Shown here piece after piece: positions 59,901-64,000 of a DNA stretch of 64,000 nucleotides. The DNA comes from Pachypanchax playfairii (taxonomy: Eukaryota > Chordata > Actinopteri > Cyprinodontiformes > Aplocheilidae), in assembly GCA_006937955.1 (NCBI GenBank), contig SSNP01000348.1, positions 203,244-267,243 of the forward strand, written 5' to 3'. Under the pieces are notes generated by a model. That model had not been told where the DNA came from and ran no database searches. It saw only the letters and a list, made by a program, of their open reading frames with translations. The translations under genes were made by a program, and so were the position numbers. How positions within the stretch are numbered: the stretch's first letter is position 1; each line of letters begins with the position of its first letter.

Positions 59901-62900
59901 TTGTTGTTGCCGCTGTCGTAGTTGTTGGTGCAGCTGTAGTTGTTGTTGGTGTAGCTGTTGTGGTTGTTTGAGCTGTTGTAGTTGTTGGTGTAGCTGTAGT
60001 TGTTGTTGGTGCATCTGTTGTGGTTGTTGGAGAAGCTGTTGTTGTTGTTGGAGCTTTGGTAGTTGTTGGTGCAGCTGTTGTGGTTGTTTGAGCTGTTGTA
60101 GTGGTTGGTGCAGCTGTAGTGGTTGTTGGTGCAGCTGTAGTTGTTGTTGGTGCATCTGTTGTGGTTGTTGGAGAAGCTGTTGTTGTTGTTGGAGCTGTGG
60201 TAGTTGTTGGTGCAGCTGTGGTAGTTGTTGGTGCGGCTGTAGTGGTTGTTTGAGCTGTAGTAGTGGTTGGTGCAGCTGTAGTGGTTGTTGGTGCAGCTGT
60301 AGTTGTTGTTGGTGCATCTGTAGTGGTTGTTGGAGAAGCTGTTGTTGGAGCTGTGGTAGTTGTTGGTGCAGCTGTGGTAGATGTTGGTGCAGCTGTTGTA
60401 GTTGTTGGTGCTGCTGTAGTTGTTGTTTGAGCTGTTGTAATTATTGGTGCAGCTTTAGTTGTTGTAGGTGCAGCTGTAGTCGTTGTTGGTGCATCTGTAG
60501 TGGTTGTTGGAGAAGCTGTTGTTGTTGTTGGAGCTGTGGTAATTGTTGGTGCAGCTGTGGTAGTTGTTGGTGCAGCTGTGGTAGTTGTTGGTGCAGCTGT
60601 TGTGGTTGTTTGAGCTGTTGTAGTTGTTGGTGCAGCTGTAGTTGTTGTTGGTGCAGCTGTAGTTGTTGTTGGTGCATCTGTAGTGGTTGTTGGTGCTGCT
60701 GTCGTAGTTGTTGGTGCAGCTGTGGTAGTTGTTGGTGCAGCTGTAGTGGTTGTTTGAGCTGTTGTAGTGGTTGGTGCAGCTGTAGTGGTTGTTGGTGCAG
60801 CTGTAGTTGTTGTTGGTGCATCTGTAGTGGTTGTTGTTGCTGCTGTCGTAGTTGTTGGTGCAGCTGTGGTAGTTGTTGGTGCAGCTGTTGTGGTTGTTGG
60901 AGCTGTTGTAGTGGTTGGTGCAGCTGTAGTGGTTGTTGGTGCTGCTGTCGTAGTTGTTGGTGCAGCTGTGGTAGTTGTTGGTGCAGCTGTAGTTGTTGTT
61001 GGCGCAGCTGTTGTGGTTGTTTGAGCGGTTGTAGTTGTTGGTGCAGCTGTAGTTGTTGTTGGTGCATCTGTAGTGGTTGTTGGTGCTGCTGTCGTAGTTG
61101 TTGGTGCAGCTGTGGTAGTGGTTGGTGCAGCTGTAGTGGTTGTTGGAGAAGCTGTTGTTGTTGTTGGAGCTGTGGTAGTTGTTGGTGCAGCTGTGGTAGT
61201 TGTTGGTGCAGCTGTTGTAGTTGTTGGAGCTGTGGTAGCTTGTTGGAGCTGTGGTAGTTGTTGGTGCAGCTGTGGTAGTTGTTTGTGCAGGTGTTGTGGT
61301 TGTTTGAGCTGTTGTAGTTGTTGGTGCTGCTGTAGTTGTTGTTGGTGCAGCTGTAGTGGTTGTGGGTGCAGCTGTAGTTGTTGTTGGAGAAGCTGTTGTT
61401 GTTGTTGGAGCTGTGGTAGTTGTTGGTGCAGCTGTGGTAGTTGTTGGTGCAGCGGTAGTTGTTGTTGGTGCAGCTGTTGTGGTTGTTTGAGCTGTTGTAG
61501 TGGTTGGTGCAGCTGTAGTGGTTGTTGGTGCAGCTGTCGTGGTTGTTTGAGCTGTTGTAGTTGTTGGTGTAGCTGTAGTTGTTGTTGGTGCATCTGTTGT
61601 GGTTGTTGGAGAAGCTGTGGTTGTTGTTGGAGCTGTGGTAGTTGTTGGTCTAGCTGTGGTAGTTGTTGGTGCATTTGTTGTGGTTGTTGGAGAAGCTGTT
61701 GTTGTTGTTGGAGCTGTGGTAGTTGTTGGTGCAGCTGTGGTAGTTGTTTGTGCAGCTGTTGTGGTTGCTTGAGCTGTTGTAGTTGTTGGTGCAGCTGTAG
61801 TTGTTGTTGGTGCCGCTGTAGTTGTTGTTGGTGCAGCTGTGGTAGTTGTTGGTGCAGCTGTTGTTGTTGTTTGTGCTGTAGTTGTTGTTGGTGCATCTGT
61901 AGTGGTTGTTGGAGAAGCTGTTGTTGTTGTTGGAGCTGTGGTAGTTGTTGGTGCAGCTGTGGTAGTTGTTGGTGCATCTGTGGTAGTTGTTGGTGCAGCT
62001 GTGGTAGTTGTTGGTGCAGCTGTTGTAGTTGTTGGTGCAGCTGTTGTGGTTGTTTGAGCTGTAGTTGTTGTTGGTGCAGCTGTAGTAGTTGTTGGTGCAG
62101 CTGTAGTGGTTGTTGGAGAAGCTGTTGTTGTGGTTGGAGCTGTGGTAGTTGTTGGTCTAGCTGTGGTAGTTGTTGGTGCATTTGTTGTGGTTGTTGGAGA
62201 AGCTGTTGTTGTTGTTGGAGATGTGGTAGTTGTTGGTCTAGCTGTGGTAGTTGTTGGTGCATTTGTTGTGGTTGTTGGAGAAGCTGTTGTTGTTGTTGGA
62301 GCTGTGGTAGTTGTTGGTGCAGCTGTGGTAGTTGTTGGTGCAGCTGTTGTGGTTGTTTGAGCTGTTGTAGTGGTTGGTGCAGCTGTAGTGGTTGTTGGTG
62401 CAGCTGTAGTGGTTGTTGGCGCAGCGGTTGTGGTTGTTTGAGCTGTTGTAGTTGTTGGTGGAGCAGTAGTTGTTGTTGGTGCAGCTGTAGTGGTTGTTGG
62501 AGAAGCTGTTGTTGTTGTTGGTGCAGCTGTAGTTGTTGTTGGTGCAACTGTAGTGGTTGTTGGAGAAGCTGTTGTTGGAGCTGTGGTAGTTGTTGGTGCA
62601 GCTGTGGTAGTTGCTGGTGCAGCTGTGGTAGTTGTTGGTGCAGCTGCTGTGGTTGTTGGAGCTGTTGTGGTTGTTGGTGCAGCTGTGGTAGTTGTTGGTG
62701 CTCTGTAGTAGTTGTTGGTGCAGCTGTTGTGGTTGTTTGAGCTGTTGTGGTAGTTGTTGGTGCAGCTGTAGTTGTTGTTGGTGCAGCTGTTGTGGTTGTT
62801 TGAGCTTTTGTAGTTGTTGGTGTAGCTGTAGTTGTTGTTGGTGCATCTGTAGTGGTTGTTGGAGAAGCTGTTGTTGGAGCTGTGGTAGTTGTTGGTGCAG

Positions 62901-64000
62901 CGGTGGTAGTTGTTGGTGCAGCTGTGGTGGTTGTTGGTGCAGCTGTGGTAGTTGTTGGTTCAGCTGTCGTAGTTGTTGGTGCAGCTGTTGTGGTTGTTTG
63001 AGCTGTTGTAGTTGTTGGTGCAGCTGTAGTTGTTGTTGGTGCATCTGTAGGGGTTGTTGGAGAAGCTGTTGTTGTTGTTGGAGCTGTGGTAGTTGTTGGT
63101 GCAGCTGTGGTAGTTGTTGGTGCAGCTGAGGTAGTTGTTGGTGCAGCTGTGGTGGTTGTTTGAGCTGTTGTAGTTGTTGGTGCAGCTGTCGTTGTTGTTG
63201 GTGCAGCTGTAGTTGTTGTTGGTGCATCTGTAGTGGTTGTTGGAGAAGCTGTTGTTGGTGTTGGAGCTGTGGTAGTTGTTGGTCCAGCTGTGGTAGTTGT
63301 TGGTGCAGCTGTTGTGGTTGTTGGAGCTGTTGTGGTTGTTGTTGGTGCAGCTGTCGTAGTTGTTGGTGCAGCTGTTGTGGTTGTTTGAGCTGTTGTAGTT
63401 GTTGGTGCAGCTGTAGTTGTTGTTGGTGCATCTGTAGGGGTTGTTGGTGCTGCTGTCGTAGTTGTTGGTGCAGCTGTGGTAGTTGTTGGTGCAGCTGTAG
63501 TTGTTGTTGGTGCATCTGTAGTGGTTGTTGGAGAAGCTGTTGTTGGAGCTGTGGTAGTTGTTGATGCAGCTGTAGTAGTTGTTGGTGCAGCTGCTGTGGT
63601 TGTTGGAGCTGTTGTGGTAGTTGTTGGAGCAGCTGTAGTTGTTGTTGGTGCGGCTGTTGTGGTTGTTTGAGCTGTTGTAGTTGTTGGTGCAGCGGTAGGT
63701 GTTGTTGGTGCAGCTGTAGTTGTTGTTGGTGCATCTGTGGTAGTTGTTGGTGCAGCTGTTGTGGTTGTTTGAGCTGTTGTGGTAGTTGTTGGTGCAGCTG
63801 TAGTTGTTGTTGGTTTAGCTGTAGTTGTTGTTGGTGCATCTGTAGTGGTTGTTGGAGAAGCTGTTGTTGTTGTTGGTGCAGCTGTAGTTGTTGTTGGTGC
63901 ATCTGTAGTGGTTGTTGGAGAAGCTGTTGTTGTTGTTGGAGCTGTGGTAGTTGTTGGTGCAGCTGTGGTAGTTGTTGGTGCAGCTGTAGTGGTTGTTTGT
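47983..64000 (-). CDS. Gene E: giant Thr-rich mucin-like protein, 5' end outside window
   Basis: A minus-strand frame runs from the right edge to TAA at 47983-47985, at least 5338 residues. It is made of AAPTTTT units, with AQTTTT, DAPTTTT, ASPTTTT and APTTTT variants. From about 49.3 kb to the stop the repeats become irregular, with Ile, Val, Ser and Lys substitutions, then a Ser run and YHKTSLLMIIGVFTAVIFH, a hydrophobic GPI-signal-like tail. A 1-nt deletion at 62701/62702 and a 1-nt insertion at about 61240 cancel, so about 487 residues between them read as Gln/Leu/His-rich (HQQLPQLHQQ) before the Thr frame resumes, with no stop. No signal exon or promoter is in the window. Unlike A-D, the unit is mainly 21 bp and the tail differs, so it is a more distant relative or a convergent neighbour. 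Probable O-glycosylated surface or secreted mucin (inference). Confidence 0.8.
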   Translation of the reverse strand, partial: QTTTTAAPTTTTAAPTTTTAPTTTTASPTTTTDAPTTTTAAPTTTTASPTTTTDAPTTTTAKPTTTTAAPTTTTTAQTTTTAAPTTTTDAPTTTTAAPTTPTAAPTTTTAQTTTTAAPTTTTAAPTTTTTAPTTTAAAPTTTTAASTTTTAPTTASPTTTTDAPTTTTAAPTTTTAAPTTTTAAPTTPTDAPTTTTAAPTTTTAQTTTTAAPTTTTAAPTTTTTAPTTTTAAPTTTTAGPTTTTAPTPTTASPTTTTDAPTTTTAAPTTTTAAPTTTTAQTTTTAAPTTTSAAPTTTTAAPTTTTAPTTTTASPTTPTDAPTTTTAAPTTTTAQTTTTAAPTTTTAEPTTTTAAPTTTTAAPTTTTAAPTTTTAPTTASPTTTTDAPTTTTATPTTTKAQTTTTAAPTTTTAAPTTTTTAQTTTTAAPTTTTEHQQLPQLHQQPQQLQQPQQLHQQLPQLHQQLPQLHQQLPQLQQQLLQQPLQLHQQQLQLHQQQQQLLQQPLQLHQQQLLLHQQLQQLKQPQPLRQQPLQLHQQPLQLHQPLQQLKQPQQLHQQLPQLHQQLPQLQQQQQLLQQPQQMHQQLPQLDQQLPHLQQQQQLLQQPQQMHQQLPQLDQQLPQLQPQQQLLQQPLQLHQQLLQLHQQQLQLKQPQQLHQQLQQLHQQLPQLHQQLPQMHQQLPQLHQQLPQLQQQQQLLQQPLQMHQQQLQHKQQQQLHQQLPQLHQQQLQRHQQQLQLHQQLQQLKQPQQLHKQLPQLHQQLPQLQQQQQLLQQPQQMHQQLPQLDQQLPQLQQQPQLLQQPQQMHQQQLQLHQQLQQLKQPRQLHQQPLQLHQPLQQLKQPQQLHQQQLPLHQQLPQLHQQLPQLQQQQQLLQQQLQLHPQPLQLHQQQLQQHQQLQQLKQPQHLHKQLPQLHQQLPQLQQATTAPTTTTAAPTTTTAAPTTTTAPTTTTASPTTTTAAPTTTTAAPTTTTAAPTTTTDAPTTTTAAPTTTTAQTTTTAAPTTTTAAPTTTTAAPTTTTAAPTTTTAAPTTTTAPTTTTAAPTTTTAAPTTTTAATTTTTDAPTTTTAAPTTTTAAPTTTTAQTTTTAAPTTTTAAPTTTTAAPTTTTDAPTTTTAAPTTTTAAPTTTTAQTTTTAAPTTTTAAPTTTTAAPTITTAPTTTTASPTTTTDAPTTTTAAPTTTKAAPIITTAQTTTTAAPTTTTAAPTSTTAAPTTTTAPTTASPTTTTDAPTTTTAAPTTTTAAPTTTTAQTTTTAAPTTTTAAPTTTTAPTTTTASPTTTTDAPTTTTAAPTTTTAAPTTTTAQTTTTAAPTTTKAPTTTTASPTTTTDAPTTTTATPTTTTAQTTTTATPTTTTAAPTTTTAATTTTTDAQTTTTAAPTTTTAAPTTTTAPTTASPTTTTDAPTTTTAAPTTTTAAPTTTTAQTTTTAAPTTTTAAPTTTTDAPTTTTAAPTTTTAPTTTTASPTTTTDAPTTTTAAPTTTTAAPTTTKAPTTTTAATTTTTDAPTTTTAAPTTTTAAPTTTTAAPTTTTAAPTTTTAPTTASPTTTTDAPTTTTAAPTTTTPQTTTTAAPTTTTAAPTTTTPAPTTTTAPTTTTASPTTTTAAPTTTTAAPTTTTAAPTTTTDAPTTTTAAPTTTTAAPTTTTAAPTTTTAPTTASPTTTTDAPTTTTAAPTTTTAAPITTTAQTTTTAAPTMTTAAPTTTTTAQTTTTAAPTTTTAAPTTTTAAPTTTTAPTTASPTTTTDAPTTTTAAPTTTTAAPTTTTAQTTTTAAPTTTTAAPTTTTAPTTTTASPTTTTDAPTTTTATPTTTTAAPTTTTAQTTTTAAPTTTTAAPTTTTAAPTTTTAATTTTTDAPTTTTAAPTTTTAAPTTTTAAPTTTTAQTTTTAAPTTTTAAPTTTTAAPTTTTAAPTTTTAPTTASPTTTTDAPTTTTAAPTTTTAAPTTTTAQTTTTAAPTTTTATPTTTKAQTTTTAAPTTTTAAPTTTTTAQTTTTAAPTTTTSAPTTTTAPTTTTASPTTTTDAPTTTTATPTTTTAPTTASPTTTTDAPTTTTAAPTTTTAAPTTTTAAPTTTTAAPTTTTAPTTASPTTTTDAPTTTTAAPTTTTAAPTTTTAAPTTTKAPTTTTASPTTTTDAPTTTTAAPTTTPAQTTTTAAPTTTTAAPTTTTAQTTTTAAPTTTTAAPTTTTAAPTTTTAPTTTTASPTTTTDAPTTTTATPTTTTATPTTTAAPPTTTAAPTTTTAPPTTTAAPTTTTAAPTTTTPTPTTTTAPTTTTASPTTTTDAPTTTIATPTTTTAQTTTTAAPTTTAAAPTTTTAAPTTTTAAPTTTTDAPTTTTAAPTTTTSAPTTTTAAPTTTTAQTTTTAAPTTTTAPTTTTASPTTTTDAPTTTTATPTTTTAAPTTTTAAPTTTTAATTTTTDAPTTTTAAPTTTTAAPTTTTAQTTTTAAPTTTTAAPTTTTAAPTTTTDAPTTTTAAPTTTTAAPTTTTAQTTTTAAQTTTTAAPTTTTAPTATTAPTTTTFSPTTTTDTPTTTTAAPTTTTAAPTTTTAAPTTTTDAPTTTTAAPTTTKAAPIITTAQTTTTAAPTTTTAAPTTTTAASTTTTAPTTASPTTTINAPTTTTAAPTTTTPQTTTTAAPTTTTAAPTTTTAAPTTTTAAPTTTTAAPTTTTTAQTTTTAAPTTTTDAPTTTTAAPTTTTAAPTTTTAPTTASPTTTTDAPTTTTAAPTTTTAAPTTTTAQTTTTAAPTTTTAAPTTTTAPTTTTASPTTTTDAPTTTTAAPTTTTAPTTTTASPTTTTDAPTTTTDAPTTTIATPTTTTAQTTTTAAPTTTTAARTTTTAAPTTTTAAPTTTTAPTTASPTTTTDAPTTTTAAPTTTKAAPIITTAQTTTTAAPTTTKAPTTTTASPTTTTDAPTTTTATPTTTTAQTTTTATPTTTTAAPTTTTAATTTTTDAPTTTTAAPTTTTAAPTTTTAQTTTTAAPTTTTAAPPTTTAPTTTTASPTTTTDAPTTTTAAPTTTTAAPTTTTAQTTTTAAPTTTTAAPTTTTAAPTTTTAAPTTTTAATTTTTAAPTTTTAAPTTTTATPTTTTAQTTTTAAPTTTTAAPTTTTAPTTTTASPTTTTNAPTTTTAAPTTTTAAPTTTTAATTTTTDAPTTTTAAPTTTTAAPTTTTAQTTTTAAPTTTTAAPTTTTAAPTITTAPTTTTASPTTTTDAPTTTTAAPTTTKAAPIITTAQTTTTAAPTTTTAAPTTTTAAPTTTTAATTTTTDAPTTTTASPTTTTAAPTTTTAQTTTTAAPTTTTAAPTTTTAAPTTTTAATTTTTDAPTTTTAAPTTTTAAPTTTTAAPTTTTAPTTTTASSTTTTDAPKTTTSTPTTTTAQTTTTAAPTKTTAAPTTTTFSPTTTTDAPTTTTAAPTTTTAAPTTTTAQATTTAAPTTTTAAPTTTTAPTTTTASPTTTTDAPTTTTAYTTTTTDAPTTTTAAPTTTTAAPTTTTAQTTTTAAPTTTTAAPTTTTAAPTTTTAATTTTTDAPTTTTAAPTTTTAAPIITTAQTTTTAAPTTTTAATTTTAPPTTTTDAPTTTTAAPTTTTAQTTTTAAPTTTTAAPTTTTAATTTTTAATTTTTATPTTTTAPTTTTAAPTTTTAAPTTTTAAPTTTTAPTTASPTTTTDAPTTTTAAPTTTTAAPTTTTAPTTTTAAPTTTTAAPTTTTAAPTTTTAPTTTTASPTTTTDAPTTTTATPTTTTAQTTTTAAPTTTPAAPTTTTAAPTITTAPTTTTASPTTTTAPTTTTASPTTTTAAPTTTTAAPTTTTAAPTTTTAAPTTTTAAPTTTTAATTTTTGAPTTTTAAPTTTTAAPTTTTAQTTTTAAPTTTTAAPTTTTAAPTTTTAPTTTTASPTTTTAAPTTTTATPTTTTAPTTTTAAPTTTTAAPTTTTAATTTTTDAPTTTTAAPTTTTATPTTTTAQTTTTAAPTKTTAAPTTTTFSPTTTTDTPTTTTAAPTTTTAAPTTTTAAPTTTTAAPTTTNAPTSTTASPTTTTDAPTTTTAAPTTTTAQATTTAAPTTTTAAPTTTKAPTTTTASPTFTTDAPTTTTATPTTTTAQTTTTAAPTTTTAAPTTTTAAPTTTTAAQTTTTAATTTTTDAPTTTTAAPTTTTAAPIITTAQTTKTAAPTTTKAPTTTTAAPTTTTDAPTTTTATPTTTTATPTTTTAAPTTTTAATTTTTDAPTTTTAAPTTTTAAPTTTTAQTTTTAAPTTTKAPTTTTASPTTTTDAPTTTTATPTTTTAQTTTTATPTTTTAAPTTTTAATTTTTDAPTTTTAAPTTTTAAPTTTTAQTTTTAAPTTTTAAPTTTTAAPTPTTAAPTTTAAQTTTTAAPTTTKAPTTTTAYTTTTTDAPTTTTAAPTTTTAAPIITTAQTTKTAAPTSTTAAPTTTTAPTTTTASPTTTTDAPTTTTAAPTTTTGPTTASPTTTTNAPTTTTAAPTTTTAAPTTTTAATITTTDAPTTTTAYTTTTTDAPTTTTAAPTTTKAAPIITTAQTTTTAAPTTTTAAPTTTTATPTTTTATPTTTTAAPTTTTAATTTTTDAPTTTTAAPTTTTAAPTTTTAQTTTTAAPTTTTAAPTTTTAAPTTTTAPTTTTASPTTTTDAPTTTTAAPTTTTAAPTTTTAQTTTTAAPTTTTAAPTTTTAAPTTTTAAPTTTKAATIITTAQTTTTAAPTTTTSAPTTTKAPTTTTAYTTTTTTAPTTTTTAPTTITDLPTTTTVAPTMTTAAPTTTTAQTTTTAVPTTTTAAPTTTTAAPTTTTAQTTTTAAPSTTTAAPTTTTATTTTTKAPTTTTASPTTTTDAPTTTTGAPTTTTAPTTTTVAPTTTTDAPKTNTAAPITTTAAPTTTTAQTTTTAVPTTTTAAPPTTTAGPKTTIAPTTTTAAPSTTTAAPKTTTAPTTTTALTTTTTAPITTTSTPTTTKAAPTTTTAQTTTSAASTTTTVPTTTTAAQTTSTAPVTTTAPTTTTTAPVTTTAAPTTTTAAPTTTTAPTTTAPVTTTAAPTTTAAPPTASTTTTDAPTTTSLAPITTTAAPMTTTAAPTTTTASPPTTKTPTTTTAPTTTTASLTTTTAAPTTTTTASTTTTAAPTTTIAATTTTTAAPTMTTSATTTTTAALTTTTSPKTSTSLPTTTTAAQTSTTAQTTTTVVPTTTTASPTTTTGPTTTTTAPITTTATPTANTVVATTTTVAPTTTTASPSTTTSPTTTSVPSTTTVAPTIITAPTTPSASITTTGELTTTPAIPSTIPSASTTTKAPSPPTDSTSSTTTTATTTTTTSTVQPTTSSSSSSSSYHKTSLLMIIGVFTAVIFH
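48100..64000 (-). repeat. 21-bp coding minisatellite array of gene E
   Basis: Units of GCT GCA CCA ACA ACT ACA ACA type (seven codons, AAPTTTT) with 18-bp shortened forms. Variant units (Gln, Asp, Ser in place of Pro or Ala) occur in a recurring order: AQTTTT, two or three AAPTTTT, APTTTT, ASPTTTT, DAPTTTT. Longer duplicated blocks exist, for example about 260 bp starting at 54300 and again at 60418. Confidence 0.95.
61236..62702 (-). other. Frame-shifted island in gene E between compensating indels
   Basis: At 61240 the sequence GTAGCTTGTTGG has one T more than the copy at 56468 (GTAGCTGTTGG). At 62701 GGTGCTCTGTAG lacks one A compared with GGTGCATCTGTAG elsewhere. Between them the open sense frame is Gln-rich. 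Both flanks are in the Thr frame. Confidence 0.75.

Noticed and set aside
56272..61257. Cys/Ser/Trp-rich plus-strand frames resembling keratin-associated proteins
   Set aside because: A shifted antisense reading of the gene E repeat; the resemblance comes from the GTTGTTGG-type unit.

Overview
This is a eukaryotic, almost certainly teleost fish, genomic window. The evidence is AT-rich non-coding DNA, spliced genes with TATA boxes and GT-AG introns, decayed L2/Rex1-type LINE fragments, and interspersed repeats that I recognise from ray-finned fish (the CCAT-tailed repeat at 45.4-45.7 kb and the 'ataagccgcac' repeat at 8.7 and 27.1 kb). No bacterial-style gene, RNA gene or CRISPR array is visible.

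The window is dominated by a cluster of five threonine-rich, mucin-like genes, called A to E here. Four of them (A, B, C, D) share one architecture: a TATA box, a short non-coding exon 1, a tiny exon 2 carrying the 5' UTR and the signal peptide (40-43 coding nt, ending in phase 1), an intron of 88-94 nt, and one large exon 3 with the Thr-rich region and a short hydrophobic C-terminal tail resembling a GPI-anchor signal. A is on the minus strand (9962-22176, promoter at 23.79 kb) with about 12 kb of 24-bp repeats. B is minus (29535-30273, 216 aa). C is plus (35330-40979, 1853 aa, fully open). D is minus (42427-42944, 141 aa, short, not tandemly repetitive, with N-glycosylation sequons). E is minus (47983 to beyond the right edge, at least 5.3 thousand codons, mostly 21-bp repeats); its 5' end is outside the window.

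The sense frames of A, B, C and the upstream part of E contain no ATG, so start-codon-based ORF calling returns mainly antisense (Val/Gly/Ala, Cys/Ser/Trp) or shifted (Gln/His/Leu) shadows. The repeat units lack stops in nearly every frame, so indels need not terminate translation at once. Gene A carries two 1-nt deletions; as assembled it stops at 16947 and loses its tail. Gene E carries a compensating 1-nt deletion and 1-nt insertion, which would turn about 490 residues from Thr-rich into Gln-rich.

The flanks tell a duplication history. The promoter-proximal 1-3 kb is shared between A, B and C, inverted for C, with the junction near 32.15 kb between the B and C units. Gene-less copies of the same upstream DNA lie at 8.06-8.39 kb and 27.78-28.95 kb, suggesting lost family members. 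An older, weaker copy lies upstream of D. LINE remnants lie at 6.9-8.0, 8.4-9.5, 26.1-27.1 (minus) and 32.2-32.75 kb (plus). I see no gene in 1-6880 or 44.1-47.98 kb.

By inference, the cluster makes secreted or surface-anchored, heavily O-glycosylated mucin-like proteins of very different lengths. Function, tissue and exact species cannot be read from the sequence.
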